The notes under the pieces: generated by a model | Told to the model about the DNA's origin: nothing | Databases searched by the model: none | What the model saw: only the letters and a program-made list of their open reading frames with translations | Source of the DNA: Gottfriedia acidiceleris | GTDB lineage: Bacteria; Bacillota; Bacilli; Bacillales; Bacillaceae_G | Length of the DNA stretch: 64,000 nt | Direction: 5' to 3' | Assembly (NCBI RefSeq): GCF_002128425.1 | Contig: NZ_NESS01000001.1 | Span: forward strand, 186,001 to 250,000 | Shown here: positions 9,152 to 18,878 of the stretch, in pieces | How the letters are laid out: every line of letters starts with the position of its first letter | Position numbering within the stretch: the first letter of the stretch is position 1 | Made by a program: the position numbers and the translations under genes

Positions 9152-9928
9152 TTACTCTGTTTTACCTGCTTTTGATACGAATTCAGCTAGTACTTTAAGT
9201 TCTGCGTCAGTACCTTTAAATACACCAGCAGGCATCGCTTTTCGACCATTTCTTGCGATATGAGCGATTTCTTCAGGTTTTAAACCATTATTTTGAAGGC
9301 TTGGAGCTGCTGCTCCACCTTCAAGATTATCACCATGGCAAGATACACAAGTATTTTTTTGCAATAGTTTATATGCTGGATCTTCTTTATTTAATTCAAC
9401 AAAAGTACGGATTTTACCTTGTTCTTTTTGTTTTTTCCAGTCATGGTGAGCTGCAGCTTCCCATGTTAAATAAATTACACCAGATAAAGCTAATAGCATA
9501 AAGCCTGTAGCTAGTGGACGCTTAATTGGTTTTCTATGTGGACTACGATCTAAGAATGGCGCTAATAATAGGCCACCAAATGCTAATCCAGGAATTACGA
9601 AAGCACCAATAACGTTATAGTCACCAGAAGCGTAGCTATATTTTAAGAATTGATATAAGAATAAGAAATACCAGTCTGGTAATGGCGTATAGCCAGTATC
9701 AGTTGGATCTGCAACCCTCTCAAGTGGAGATGGATGTGCAATTGTTAATGTTAAGTATCCAATTAAGAAAACTGCTCCTACCATCCATTCTTTTAATAAG
9801 AAGTTTGGCCAGAATGCTTCAGTTTTACCAGGATATTCAGAATAATCCTTTGGAACATTAGGTTTTCGTCCTGCCATTGCAGGTACACGTGAGTCACCTA
9901 CAAATTTCATTCCTTTACCGCGATGCAT
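9152..9928 (-). CDS. qcrC: QcrC, menaquinol:cytochrome c reductase cytochrome b/c subunit
   Basis: QcrC is the Bacillus-type fusion of a subunit-IV-like part with a cytochrome c domain. The first ~160 residues carry three membrane segments with the PEWY-like PDWYFLFLYQFLKYSY stretch. The C-terminal ~90 residues hold one haem-c site, CVSCH, and a distal methionine region (RKAMPAGVF). It passes electrons from menaquinol to cytochrome c in the membrane complex. 258 residues is the family size. The SD box AAGGAGG is strong. Last gene of qcrABC. Confidence 0.97.
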   Translation of the reverse strand: MHRGKGMKFVGDSRVPAMAGRKPNVPKDYSEYPGKTEAFWPNFLLKEWMVGAVFLIGYLTLTIAHPSPLERVADPTDTGYTPLPDWYFLFLYQFLKYSYASGDYNVIGAFVIPGLAFGGLLLAPFLDRSPHRKPIKRPLATGFMLLALSGVIYLTWEAAAHHDWKKQKEQGKIRTFVELNKEDPAYKLLQKNTCVSCHGDNLEGGAAAPSLQNNGLKPEEIAHIARNGRKAMPAGVFKGTDAELKVLAEFVSKAGKTE

Positions 9929-9990
9929 GTTCTCCCTCCTTTATTTCGACACACTTTAGTCATTTTTACTAAAGCCCCATGCACTAAATC

Positions 9991-10665
9991 TTATAGTGGA
10001 CCTGAAATACCTTGCTTACGAATAATTAAGAAATGGGCACCCATAAGAGCAAGTAAAGCACCAGGTAAGAAGAATACATGGATTGCGAAGAAACGAGTTA
10101 ATGTTTGTGCACCGATGATTTCCGGATTACCTGCAATTAACGTTTTCACTTGCTTACCAATAAATGGTGTTTGTTCAGCAATTTGCAGACCTACTTTAGT
10201 CGCAAATAACGCTTTCATATCCCAAGGTAATAAATATCCTGTAAAGCCTAATCCAAGCATTACGAAGAAGATTAAAACCCCTACAACCCAGTTAAGCTCA
10301 CGAGGCTTTTTATATGCGCCTTGGAAGAATACACGTAAAGTATGTAAAAACATCATAACAATTACTAAACTTGCACCCCAGTGATGCATCCCACGAACGA
10401 TTTGTCCGTATGCAACGTTGTTTTGTAAGTAATAAACTGATTCCCATGCATTTTTGATATCTGGAACATAGTACATTGTTAAGAACATTCCAGACAAAAT
10501 TTGAATTACTGTAACGAAAAATGTTAATCCACCGAAGCAATATACGAATGCTGAAAAATGGTGTGCTGGATTAACGTGTTCTGGTACTTCGTGATCAGCG
10601 ATATCTCTCCAAAGAGGCGTAATTTCTAATCGCTCATCTACCCAGTCGTAAATTTTGTTAAGCAC
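9991..10665 (-). CDS. qcrB: QcrB, menaquinol:cytochrome c reductase cytochrome b subunit
   Basis: QcrB is the short b6-type cytochrome of the complex, 224 residues with four membrane segments. Paired haem histidines are seen in RGMHHWGASLVI / HTLRVFF (near residues 92-112) and in the later HVFF and HFLII stretches. A cysteine (YCFGGL, near residue 43) occupies the place of the covalently linked c-type haem of b6-type cytochromes. It starts two bases after the qcrA stop. Confidence 0.97.
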   Translation of the reverse strand: MLNKIYDWVDERLEITPLWRDIADHEVPEHVNPAHHFSAFVYCFGGLTFFVTVIQILSGMFLTMYYVPDIKNAWESVYYLQNNVAYGQIVRGMHHWGASLVIVMMFLHTLRVFFQGAYKKPRELNWVVGVLIFFVMLGLGFTGYLLPWDMKALFATKVGLQIAEQTPFIGKQVKTLIAGNPEIIGAQTLTRFFAIHVFFLPGALLALMGAHFLIIRKQGISGPL

Positions 10666-10667
10666 GA

Positions 10668-11171
10668 TTATTTACCTCCTGTATTTGGTTCTAATTTACC
10701 AAGATAGAAAGAATCACCTTTCACTTTTACTGCATAGTTGTCTAGTGGACCAAGCGGTGGTGTACCTTTAATGTTTTTACCATCCTTATGGTAACGACCG
10801 CCATGACATGGACAGAAGAATTGATTTGGAAAATCTTTATTGTCGTTCCAACCAACTGTACAGCCTAAATGCTTACAAGTAGGTGATAACGCAACGATGT
10901 CTCCATTTGAATTCTTGTACACCCATGCAATGTGTGACGCATCAGATTTAACCCAACCATCTACCTGCTTGACTTTAAAGTCAAAGCGTTTTGGGTCAGT
11001 CGTTAAATCTTTAACTAGTCCAACTTGCACCAATGCTCCAGCTTCTTCTTTTTGTAAAACTGGGTCAATGGCAAAACGAGCCAATGGCATAAGCATTCCT
11101 GCCGCCATAAAGCCGCCTACACCTGTTAAAGTGTAGTTTAAAAACTGGCGTCTTGAAACCTTTTCACTCAT
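10668..11171 (-). CDS. qcrA: QcrA, Rieske iron-sulfur subunit
   Basis: QcrA carries the 2Fe-2S cluster that takes the first electron from menaquinol. The two cluster motifs are CKHLGC and CPCHGG (residues ~108-130). The N terminus SRRQFLNYTLTG followed by a hydrophobic segment looks like a twin-arginine signal anchor, as is known for this subunit. I chose the ATG at 11171, after GGGGGA; the longer reading frame adds seven residues without a ribosome site. 167 residues, family length. First gene of the operon. Confidence 0.97.
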   Translation of the reverse strand: MSEKVSRRQFLNYTLTGVGGFMAAGMLMPLARFAIDPVLQKEEAGALVQVGLVKDLTTDPKRFDFKVKQVDGWVKSDASHIAWVYKNSNGDIVALSPTCKHLGCTVGWNDNKDFPNQFFCPCHGGRYHKDGKNIKGTPPLGPLDNYAVKVKGDSFYLGKLEPNTGGK

Positions 11172-11314
11172 GAAAATTCCCCCCTCTATCACAAGTACTC
11201 CTGTACGGACAACAGCTATAATAATAAAACTAGGACACTTTCATAATATAATAACAAATTTAGAAGGTCAATAATATCCTAATAATAATCATAGTAATAA
11301 TGTTGTTTTTATTT

Positions 11315-11764
11315 TTATCCCCATATTTTAGAAAATAATGCATTGATGTGAGATAATTGTTTATCTACAATTACTCGTTGTGATGATTCATCTAAGCTAT
11401 TGATATTTAAATTAGGTAACCAAATTAATGATTCATCCATTTCAGATTCTAACTGTCTCCAATCAAAATCACACGTTAAGTAGAAAACATGCTTAATCCC
11501 ACTAGATTTAAACTCTTCATTCCAACCTTTTAATCGGTTTATTTTATTAGATTCTTCAGGTAAATAAGTAAATTCAGGAGCAATGACTACTCTGCCTTTA
11601 TATGTACGTTCAATTTCCGATGTAAGTATTATTAAGTCCTCTCTTTGCTCGGCTAGACCAATATTTTCTTTTTTCAAAGAAACAGGACAAAGTGGAATAA
11701 TGATCGTATCGATGTACTCCAAATTCTCAATTACTTGATTTAATTCATTAGTAGTCCATTTCAT
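11315..11764 (-). CDS. ypiF: YpiF, DUF2487 family protein
   Basis: A soluble 149-residue protein of the DUF2487 family, always found just upstream of qcrABC in Bacillus. Its function is unknown. No membrane segment or known catalytic motif is visible. The ATG at 11764 is preceded by AGAGGT. The 143-base gap to qcrA contains the likely qcr promoter, so ypiF need not be in the same transcript. Confidence 0.85.
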   Translation of the reverse strand: MKWTTNELNQVIENLEYIDTIIIPLCPVSLKKENIGLAEQREDLIILTSEIERTYKGRVVIAPEFTYLPEESNKINRLKGWNEEFKSSGIKHVFYLTCDFDWRQLESEMDESLIWLPNLNINSLDESSQRVIVDKQLSHINALFSKIWG

Positions 11765-11767
11765 CAA

Positions 11768-12145
11768 AATTACCTCTTTCTATTAAAATAATTTATTTAT
11801 AATTGTGAAATTTTTGTGAACAAACATCTATTTTCCATTTAACCATACAATACTATTTTAAGAAAGAAAAAAAGTCCGTTAATAAAGGATTTTTCACTGA
11901 GTTTAAAAAGTATCTTTGTTCAATTCTAAACTCTTATGAACAACAATTTACTGAATAATATTACAAAGTTGTGAATTTAGTTAATCTAATATCTTTCCAT
12001 TTGGAGAAAAAATTTCTATACGATCAAACAATATTCCTAAAATCTTTCTGTTTAAGTGACTTTTTTACTAATCTAATTTTATAAAAAATTTTTTGAGTAA
12101 TCAGCTAATCTTTACCTTACATACTGTAATTTTTATCTCGTAGAA
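11768..12145. other. Intergenic stretch between ypiB and ypiF, first part
   Basis: Very AT-rich. No open frame with a ribosome site is seen. A weak hairpin (AATCC / GGACTT with a T run on the minus strand, about 11870-11900) could be a terminator. The ypiF promoter is expected here, but I could not fix its position. Confidence 0.5.
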
Positions 12146-12272
12146 GTTGATTGGAGATCTCGTCCCATGTGTATATGCGAGAAGGCTGAAGAGCCAAATG
12201 AAACATATGTGAGGCTGAGAATCAAGTATCTTACCACAAGCATAAGCAAAGATCCTGTAGTGGAAATAAACC
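12146..12272 (+). repeat. Bacillus-type 127-nt interspersed repeat, diverged copy 1
   Basis: It begins GTTGATTGGAG and ends CCTGTAGTGGAAATAAACC, giving short inverted ends (GTTGATT / AATAAAC). Inside are GAAGGCTGAAGAGCC and GAGGCTGAGA. This is the pattern of a repeat common in Bacillus genomes, which starts TTGATTGGAG.GGAAGG, has a GC-rich middle with GAGGCTCACC, and ends GGAGCGGAAATCAAC. It is exactly as long as the second copy at 33616-33742. The copy is AT-shifted compared with the usual GC-rich form, as if decaying. An apparent 63-codon frame over it (12101-12292) is not a gene in my view. Confidence 0.65.
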
Positions 12273-12329
12273 TGACACTCCTTATTTATCAATAAAATTT
12301 AATTGTGTTCAATTACCAAAAACAACAGT

Positions 12330-12360
12330 AAAAAAGCCCCCAAAAATGAGGACTTTTTTC
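12330..12360 (-). terminator. ypiB terminator
   Basis: On the minus strand GTCCTC and GGGGGC pair with two G-T pairs around TTTTTT-like loop sequence and are followed by six T. It lies ten bases past the ypiB stop. Confidence 0.65.
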
Positions 12361-12369
12361 AAGTTTACA

Positions 12370-12909
12370 TTAAATTAATGAATTCAGTTGCTTAGTTAAT
12401 TCTTGGAAAAGCTTTTTGTCTTGTTTATCTAGAGCTTCATCAATCATTTTCATCAATCTGTCTTTTTGGAAATTAATAATTGAATCTGACAATAGCTTTT
12501 CAGCAATTACGCGGTCTTTTTCGTTACTATTTAAGTTTTTTGGTATATGTGGGTTCTCTTCTAAAACTGAAACAAACATCGGATATTGAAAAGAAGATTT
12601 AAAATTGAGCTGGATATAAATATCCTCATCCCTATTTAGTCGAATATCGTGAAATGATTTCTCTGCGTCCGTCGTCATTACATTTTGTTTATAAAAATGA
12701 AATGGGACTTCTTTAACACAGTTTGTCGACATCACTAATCCACGTGGACAATATTTAGACTGCTCTACGAAATGAACCTTTTTCATTAAATAATCATGGC
12801 TCATTAGGTAATTTAAAATCCAAACACATTCTCTTTGCTTTAACTGAAAATTACTTAGAAACCACTTAACAAAATCTTTCTTCTCATTCACAGATACAGG
12901 GGTTGCCAT
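12370..12909 (-). CDS. ypiB: YpiB, UPF0302 family protein
   Basis: A soluble 179-residue protein of the UPF0302/YpiB family (with a C-terminal IDEAL-type short motif region, about 145-179, rich in D, E, L and K). In B. subtilis ypiB is a neighbour of ypiA and ypiF; its function is not settled. The start follows GAGGG. It lies 54 bases after ypiA ends, consistent with one transcript ending at the terminator just downstream. Confidence 0.88.
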   Translation of the reverse strand: MATPVSVNEKKDFVKWFLSNFQLKQRECVWILNYLMSHDYLMKKVHFVEQSKYCPRGLVMSTNCVKEVPFHFYKQNVMTTDAEKSFHDIRLNRDEDIYIQLNFKSSFQYPMFVSVLEENPHIPKNLNSNEKDRVIAEKLLSDSIINFQKDRLMKMIDEALDKQDKKLFQELTKQLNSLI

Positions 12910-12963
12910 TATTAAATCCCTCCTCTGTCCTTTAAATTTGTCCCCTTTTCTGAATAAAGAAAA

Positions 12964-14223
12964 CTACAGAATTTCATTTATTCTTTCAAGACGCTCTCTT
13001 ACTTCTTCTTGTAGATATTCATCGTCTACAAGTCTACTGTAAACCTCTTTTGCTTCTTGTACTAAGCCTTCTTCAAACAATAGGTCTCCGTATTCCTTTA
13101 AGAAGGAAATTTCCTGGTTAAAGTCATTATATGCTAGACGATATTGTTTTAATGCCAATTCATAATTTTCATTTCCATAATATGCTTTGCCTAAGTCCCA
13201 ATTAAAATGAGGATCTGAAGCTCCATGCTCGATTGCTAGTTCAATTGTACTAATTATGTCATCGTAATCTTCTTCTTCAAAAAGAATTCCGACTAATAAC
13301 TGAACCGCCTCGATAAGCGAAGGATCATAAATTAATGCTTCCTGTAAATGTTTTTTACTTGCATCTAAATTCTTCAATTTACGAGCTAATTTTGCTGCTG
13401 ATAAAAGGCATTCTACATTCGTTTCATCAACAAGTAAAGCTTTTTGTAGTGTTTCATAACCTTCTTCAATTTGTCCTTCAAGGTCATGTGCTTTACTTAG
13501 CCATAAATGTGCTACTAAGTATTCAGGATCAAAGAAAATTGATTCTTCGAATACTGGAATAGAGGCTGCATAGCGTTCAGCTTGAAATAACGTAATGCCA
13601 TATCCTAATAATGTATGGAAGTCTTTTGTTTTCTGGATCCCTTTCTCATAATAAGAAATTGCATCTTCCCATTCACCTTCAGCACTTAAACATTCAGCAA
13701 GCCTTAAATCTTTATTCACACCACTTACTTCAATTTCTTGATTAGTAAGTTTTTCGTAAAATGGAATTGCTTTTTTATAATCATATTTACTAAAATAATA
13801 CTCCCCTAATGCAAAATCTACTACAGGCTCATTAGGTAAAATTCTTTTTGCTTCAAATAATTTTTGTTCAGCTACTTCATCAAGACCTTGAACTTGATAT
13901 AAGTCAGCCATTAATAAAAGTGCTTGAACTCGACTCTCACTATCTTCCCTTATTGCTAGTAAAATTTCTAAAGCGTCGTCTTCTAAATCAAGATCCAATA
14001 ATATTTCTGCATACATTATTTTCAGTTCATCATCGTCATCATATAAGTAAACTAAATCTTCAATGATATTTTTCGCATCTTCCACAAATCCTAATGATTG
14101 AAAAAGAAGTGCTGCTTCGTATTTTTCTTCATCGTTTGCAGTTTTTAAATTCTTTCTTAATAAATCTAATCCCTTTTCTGTATGACCGTTCTCTATTAAC
14201 TGAACAGCTTCGTATAAACTCAT
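12964..14223 (-). CDS. ypiA: YpiA, tetratricopeptide-repeat protein
   Basis: A 419-residue acidic protein made almost wholly of TPR units. At least ten 34-residue helix pairs can be read (for example SLGFVEDAKNIIEDLVYLY and AEGEWEDAISYYEKGIQ). No membrane segment, so a cytoplasmic scaffold is likely; partners are unknown. It starts 18 bases after aroA ends, as in B. subtilis where ypiA follows aroE (EPSP synthase). Confidence 0.92.
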   Translation of the reverse strand: MSLYEAVQLIENGHTEKGLDLLRKNLKTANDEEKYEAALLFQSLGFVEDAKNIIEDLVYLYDDDDELKIMYAEILLDLDLEDDALEILLAIREDSESRVQALLLMADLYQVQGLDEVAEQKLFEAKRILPNEPVVDFALGEYYFSKYDYKKAIPFYEKLTNQEIEVSGVNKDLRLAECLSAEGEWEDAISYYEKGIQKTKDFHTLLGYGITLFQAERYAASIPVFEESIFFDPEYLVAHLWLSKAHDLEGQIEEGYETLQKALLVDETNVECLLSAAKLARKLKNLDASKKHLQEALIYDPSLIEAVQLLVGILFEEEDYDDIISTIELAIEHGASDPHFNWDLGKAYYGNENYELALKQYRLAYNDFNQEISFLKEYGDLLFEEGLVQEAKEVYSRLVDDEYLQEEVRERLERINEIL

Positions 14224-14240
14224 TCTTACACCTCATATGA

Positions 14241-15527
14241 CTACTTAATTAAATCATTTAATTGCTCTTTAAAGTTTGGAAAAGATACAGCTATACATTC
14301 TGTATTCTCAATAATTGTATCACCTTTAGCAAGTAATGCAGCGATTGAAAGCATCATTCCCATTCGATGATCTCCATGTGAATTTACATTAGCACCTATT
14401 AAAGAACTATTTCCTTGTATAATCATACCATCTTTTGTTGCTTCAATGCTTACACCAAGATTTGTAAGTTCTGTTACAACAGTCTGGATCCGATCAGTTT
14501 CCTTTACTCTTAATTCTTCAGCATCTTTAATAATAGTCTGTCCATCTGCTAAAGCTGCCGCTAAGGCCAAAATAGGTAACTCATCGATGCATGTAGGAAT
14601 TTCAGCCCCACCGATTACAGTTGATTTCAAATTGGATGATTTTACTCGAATATTCGCAATTGGTTCTCCGTTTACAACTTTTTCGTCTTCTAATGTGATA
14701 TTGGCACCCATTCTTTCTAAAACAGTTAATATCCCTGTTCTAGTAGGATTGACCCCTACGTTTTTTAACAATATTTCGCTATTAGGAACAATCGACCCTG
14801 CTACTAAGAAAAATGCTGCTGATGAAATGTCCCCTGGTACAATAACATCTGTTGCAGTTAATTCTTGATTTCCATTAATTGAGACTGAGTTTCCATCTAC
14901 TTTTAACTCACAACCAAATGCCTTTAGCATTCTTTCAGTATGGTCACGAGACTTTTCTGGTTCAGTCACAGTCGTTGTACCTTTTGCAAATAAACCAGCT
15001 AGTAAAATTGAAGATTTCACTTGTGCACTTGAAACAGGAGAAGCATAAGAAATACTATTGAGTGAACCTCCTCTAATAGAAATAGGTGTATATGTAGCGT
15101 CTTCACGTCCATCTATAGAAGTTCCCATCATTTTTAAAGGTTTTGTAACACGCTTCATTGGTCTTTTACCAATAGATTCATCACCAATAATAACTGAATG
15201 GAAAGGTAAACCACTTAATATTCCCATCATTAATCTTGCTGTTGTTCCCGAATTTCCTACATCAAGTACTGCATGTGGCTCCTTAAGTTCTTCAATTCCT
15301 TTACCATAAACGACTACTTCATCTTCTGATACATCGATTTGTACACCTAATTTTCTAAAACAAGCAATCGTGCTTAAACAATCTTCACCTAATAGAAAGT
15401 TAGTAATTTTTGTAGTCCCTTTCGCTAATGATCCAAACATAATTGCTCTATGAGATATTGATTTATCTCCTGGAATTGTAACATCACCAACTAAACGGAT
15501 TGTTTCTAACTGAGTATTTCTCATCAT
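14241..15527 (-). CDS. aroA: 3-phosphoshikimate 1-carboxyvinyltransferase (EPSP synthase)
   Basis: EPSP synthase joins phosphoenolpyruvate to shikimate 3-phosphate in the chorismate pathway. In B. subtilis the gene is called aroE. Diagnostic stretches are [10 protein letters not shown] near residue 20, [10 protein letters not shown] near 90 and KETDRI near 340. The start is one of two adjacent ATGs after AAGGTG; I use 15527, giving 428 residues, the usual length. Unlike B. subtilis, it follows aroB directly across a 190-base gap without trp, hisC or tyrA between them. Confidence 0.96.
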   Translation of the reverse strand: MMRNTQLETIRLVGDVTIPGDKSISHRAIMFGSLAKGTTKITNFLLGEDCLSTIACFRKLGVQIDVSEDEVVVYGKGIEELKEPHAVLDVGNSGTTARLMMGILSGLPFHSVIIGDESIGKRPMKRVTKPLKMMGTSIDGREDATYTPISIRGGSLNSISYASPVSSAQVKSSILLAGLFAKGTTTVTEPEKSRDHTERMLKAFGCELKVDGNSVSINGNQELTATDVIVPGDISSAAFFLVAGSIVPNSEILLKNVGVNPTRTGILTVLERMGANITLEDEKVVNGEPIANIRVKSSNLKSTVIGGAEIPTCIDELPILALAAALADGQTIIKDAEELRVKETDRIQTVVTELTNLGVSIEATKDGMIIQGNSSLIGANVNSHGDHRMGMMLSIAALLAKGDTIIENTECIAVSFPNFKEQLNDLIK

Positions 15528-15719
15528 AATCACCTTATCTAACCTTTCTATATGTATTTACATTCCATTTTTTATTAAATCAAACCTTTTTTTTCACTGA
15601 AATTCTATTCGACGAATTGTCCTATGTTTTTCATTTTTAATGATCAAGTAGCCTAATTTAGAAAAAGAAAATGATATTTTGATTTAACATTTGATCAAAA
15701 CACCATTTTCAGGTAAGAA

Positions 15720-16805
15720 TTATGAAATTATTTGTTTTAAAAAACAATCTAAATTTTCTTTTATAAAGTTTTCCTCTAATTCAATAATCACTGGATTACC
15801 AAAACTTTTTAATAAGATATATTTTATTTTCAAATCTATATTTTTCTTATCTTGTTTCATTAAATTTACAATAGGTTCTAATTCTAAATTTGAATAAACA
15901 GGATAATTTAATCGATTATACCACTTTAATATCTTATTAAATTTTAAGTCAATCTCAAAGATCTGTTCACTCAAATAGATTGAAAATAAGGTTCCAAATG
16001 CGATTGCCTCACCATGAGTTGTTTTAGCATAACCTAAATAAGCCTCGATTGCATGCCCAAGTGTATGGCCTAAGTTTAAAAATGCTCTTTCACCATTTTC
16101 TCTTTCGTCCTTGGATACAATTTCATTTTTTACACTTATTCCCATTGTCACACATTTCTCAACTAACTCATCATCTAATTCTTTTAGTGAAAGAATATTA
16201 TCCATTAACCAATTCAAATTGTCGTTAGAAGAAATCATAGCTTCCTTACTAATTTCAGCAAAACCTGATCTCCATTCTTTTATTGGCAAAGTAGTTAAGA
16301 ATCTTAATTCATACAATACTAGTTCCGGCTGATAAAATGCACCAACAATATTTTTAGCTTTTGGAAGATTTATTGCTACTTTACCACCTATAGCACTATC
16401 GTGGGCTAGTAAAGTAGTTGGTAATTGGATAAAACGAATACCGCGCATATAAGTTGCTGCAACAAATCCTGCTAAATCACCAACTACTCCGCCACCTAAA
16501 GCAATTATTAAACTATTACGATCTAATTGGACATCAAAACAGTAGGTTAAACAATTTTCGTATATTGCAAAACTCTTACTTTTTTCACCATGTGGAATGA
16601 TAAATTGTTCTACTTTATTTGCTTTACTAGAATTAAGTAGTACTTCTTCTAAATAAAATGGGGCAACTTGATCATCTGTGATAATTAATATTTTTGAAAC
16701 TTTAGGTACTAAGCTGTCCAACATTGACTGCAGTCGACTTAATACTCCATACCCTATACAAACATCGTATTGTTTAGAGCTTGTTTTTACAGTTATCACA
16801 TTCAT
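15720..16805 (-). CDS. aroB: 3-dehydroquinate synthase
   Basis: AroB cyclises DAHP to 3-dehydroquinate, using NAD+ and a divalent metal. The NAD-binding GGGVVGDLAGFVAATYMRG lies near residue 105; metal-ligand stretches are KEAMISS (Glu) and GHTLGHAIE / THGEAIAFG (His). 361 residues, full length. Its ATG overlaps the aroC stop (TAATG), so translation is probably coupled. After its stop the next 190 bases are non-coding. Confidence 0.96.
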   Translation of the reverse strand: MNVITVKTSSKQYDVCIGYGVLSRLQSMLDSLVPKVSKILIITDDQVAPFYLEEVLLNSSKANKVEQFIIPHGEKSKSFAIYENCLTYCFDVQLDRNSLIIALGGGVVGDLAGFVAATYMRGIRFIQLPTTLLAHDSAIGGKVAINLPKAKNIVGAFYQPELVLYELRFLTTLPIKEWRSGFAEISKEAMISSNDNLNWLMDNILSLKELDDELVEKCVTMGISVKNEIVSKDERENGERAFLNLGHTLGHAIEAYLGYAKTTHGEAIAFGTLFSIYLSEQIFEIDLKFNKILKWYNRLNYPVYSNLELEPIVNLMKQDKKNIDLKIKYILLKSFGNPVIIELEENFIKENLDCFLKQIIS

Positions 16806-17974
16806 TAAAAATTCCTCGCATACTCACGGAAATCTTCAATATTACGTTTTAATCGCTCAAGTTGATCTGACTCAAATTGTTCGATAATTGCTTTTGCAAC
16901 TTCCCAAGCAACAATATGCTCTGCAACTACACTTGCTGCTGGAACAGCACAGCTATCAGAACGTTCGATACTTGCTTCATAAACTTCCTTTGTTTCAATA
17001 TCAACGCTCTTTAACGGCTTGTATAGCGTTGGAATAGGCTTCATTACAGCCCGTACGACAATTGGCATACCAGTTGTCATACCGCCCTCAAAACCTCCAG
17101 CACGGTTCGATAAACGGTAGTAGCCTTCTTCTTGTGAATATGCAATCTCATCATGAACTTCACTACCTGGTAAGGATCCAGCTTGAAACCCGATTCCAAA
17201 TTCTACACCTTTGAAGGCATTAATACTTACGATTGCACCTGCAATTTTTGAATCTAGCTTTCTGTCATAATGAACGTAGCTACCAACACCGGCTGGCATA
17301 CCTTCAACGACAACTTCTACAATCCCACCAACTGAATCTCCATTTTGTTTTGCATCATCAATTAATAATTTCATATTTTCTGTAGCTTCTTGGTCTATAC
17401 ATCTTACTTCTGAGTTTTCAGCTCTATTATGTAAGTCTTCTACATTTTTATAGTCTAAATTTTTTGCCTTAACTCCACCAATTTCAATAACATGGCTTGC
17501 AATAGTGATTCCTAGCTCACTTAACAATTTTTTTGCTACCGCTCCAGCTGCAACACGTACAGTTGTTTCACGAGCTGAAGATCGCTCTAAAACATTTCGT
17601 ACATCTCTAAAGCCATATTTTATAGCTCCATTTAAATCGGCATGCCCTGGTCTTGGTTTTGTAATGCTTCTTTTTCCTTCATATTCTAGATCTTCTAAAG
17701 GTTCAGCACCCATAATATTAGTCCAATGTTTAAAGTCGTTATTTTCAACAACCAATGCGATAGGAGAGCCTAATGTATAACCATGTCGAACACCGCTAGT
17801 AATTTGAGCAGTATCCTTTTCTATCTGCATTCTTCGACCTCTTCCATATCCACCTTGACGTCTACGAAGTTCAACATTTATTTCTTCTGCTAAGATTGGT
17901 AAGCCTGAAGGAACGCCTTCAATAATTGTAGTTAATTGTGGACCATGTGATTCACCAGCTGTTAAATAACGCAT
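16805..17974 (-). CDS. aroC: Chorismate synthase
   Basis: Chorismate synthase removes phosphate from EPSP with the help of reduced FMN, giving chorismate for aromatic amino acids, folate and menaquinone. In B. subtilis it is named aroF. The signatures are GESHGPQL at the N terminus, RPGHADLNG, and [19 protein letters not shown] near residue 110-130. 389 residues, full length. It heads the aroC-aroB unit; a promoter-like TATAGT box lies upstream in 17975-18040. Confidence 0.97.
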   Translation of the reverse strand: MRYLTAGESHGPQLTTIIEGVPSGLPILAEEINVELRRRQGGYGRGRRMQIEKDTAQITSGVRHGYTLGSPIALVVENNDFKHWTNIMGAEPLEDLEYEGKRSITKPRPGHADLNGAIKYGFRDVRNVLERSSARETTVRVAAGAVAKKLLSELGITIASHVIEIGGVKAKNLDYKNVEDLHNRAENSEVRCIDQEATENMKLLIDDAKQNGDSVGGIVEVVVEGMPAGVGSYVHYDRKLDSKIAGAIVSINAFKGVEFGIGFQAGSLPGSEVHDEIAYSQEEGYYRLSNRAGGFEGGMTTGMPIVVRAVMKPIPTLYKPLKSVDIETKEVYEASIERSDSCAVPAASVVAEHIVAWEVAKAIIEQFESDQLERLKRNIEDFREYARNF

Positions 17975-18050
17975 GTCAACACCTTCTCTTTATGTAAGTT
18001 TAAAATTATTTAGTTACTACTATACCACAACCTAATCTGAATTTAACATA

Positions 18051-18080
18051 AAAAAAGAACCATAATTTGGCTCTTTTTTT
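18051..18080. terminator. Hairpin with T run between ndk and aroC
   Basis: AAAAAGAACCATAATTTGGCTCTTTTT forms a hairpin. On the minus strand it follows the main ndk terminator and lies upstream of the apparent aroC promoter, so it is likely a second, back-up terminator for ndk. Confidence 0.55.
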
Positions 18081-18180
18081 GATTTTTTGTAAAAAAATGA
18101 ATTATTCAATGCAAAAAAAATTTTCTGCGCTGATTTTTGTCTAATATTGCAAACCCAAGACCATATCTCCAAATAAAACA

Positions 18181-18210
18181 AAAAAGTCAGCAATTATGCT
18201 GACTTTTTTC
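18181..18210 (-). terminator. ndk terminator
   Basis: Perfect hairpin AAAAAGTCAGCA / TGCTGACTTTTTT just downstream of the ndk stop. Confidence 0.85.
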
Positions 18211-18224
18211 TCAACTATTTAAAA

Positions 18225-18671
18225 TTAGTATACCCACTCTTTAATAAGCTTAGAGTATTCAACTAATTCATTTTGATTGAAGAAAATACCGATTTCACGC
18301 TCTGCACTAGCAGGAGAATCTGAACCATGAATAATGTTTTTACCTACAGTTGCAGCATACTCACCACGGATTGTTCCTGGTGCTGAATCTTTTGGGTTAG
18401 TTGCTCCCATCATTTGACGAGCGGTAGCGATTACATTTTCGCCTTCCCAAACCATAGCGAATACTGGGCTTGAAGTGATGAAGTCTACTAATTCACCAAA
18501 GAAAGGACGTTCTTTGTGCTCAGCATAGTGTGTTTCAGCTTGTTCTTTACTCACTTGCATTAATTTAGCTCCAACTAATTGGAAACCTTTTTTTTCGAAA
18601 CGTGAAACGATTTCACCAATTAAGTTACGTTGTACACCATCAGGTTTTACCATTAAATAAGTTCTTTCCAT
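18225..18671 (-). CDS. ndk: Nucleoside diphosphate kinase
   Basis: Ndk moves the gamma phosphate between nucleoside triphosphates and diphosphates through a phosphohistidine. KPDGVQR at the N terminus and [16 protein letters not shown], with the catalytic histidine, are intact. 148 residues, family length. It is flanked by its own promoter and terminator and so is a single-gene unit. In B. subtilis cheR follows ndk; it is absent here. Confidence 0.98.
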   Translation of the reverse strand: MERTYLMVKPDGVQRNLIGEIVSRFEKKGFQLVGAKLMQVSKEQAETHYAEHKERPFFGELVDFITSSPVFAMVWEGENVIATARQMMGATNPKDSAPGTIRGEYAATVGKNIIHGSDSPASAEREIGIFFNQNELVEYSKLIKEWVY

Positions 18672-18719
18672 TATGCTCTACCTCACTTGATTTCAATTAT
18701 GTATAAACAACACAGTAGA

Positions 18720-18748
18720 ATAGTAACATCAATTTATAAAATTATCAA
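18720..18748 (-). promoter_or_regulatory. ndk promoter (sigma-A type)
   Basis: On the minus strand TTGATA and TACTAT stand 17 bases apart, about 50 bases before the ndk start codon. The fit to a housekeeping promoter is good; no start site is known. Confidence 0.55.
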
Positions 18749-18778
18749 TAGTTTAAAATCTTGTTATATTATAAAAAT

Positions 18779-18792
18779 TGAAATCGCTTCCA
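18779..18792. promoter_or_regulatory. Possible cre (CcpA) site upstream of ndk
   Basis: TGAAATCGCTTCCA agrees with the cre pattern TGNAANCGNNNNCA. It lies about 30 bases upstream of the -35 box of the ndk promoter. One match in this much sequence could be chance. Confidence 0.3.
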
Positions 18793-18827
18793 GATTACTT
18801 AATAAATATACCTGATTAACAAGAAAA

Positions 18828-18878
18828 AAGCCAAAAGAGGCAGTTGTAAATGCACTAGCATTTTCCCTGCCTCTAGTT
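18828..18878 (-). terminator. hepT terminator
   Basis: AGAGGCAG and CTGCCTCT pair across a 24-base loop that itself holds TGC...GCA, and the minus strand then reads TTTTGGCTTTTTTC. The stem overlaps the hepT stop codon. Confidence 0.75.

Noticed and set aside
9923-10384. 153-codon plus-strand frame opposite qcrB
   Set aside because: A shadow of qcrB's biased codons; no start context, and qcrB itself is certain.
12101-12292. 63-codon open frame on the minus strand
   Set aside because: It covers the interspersed repeat almost exactly, has no ribosome site and no recognisable product.
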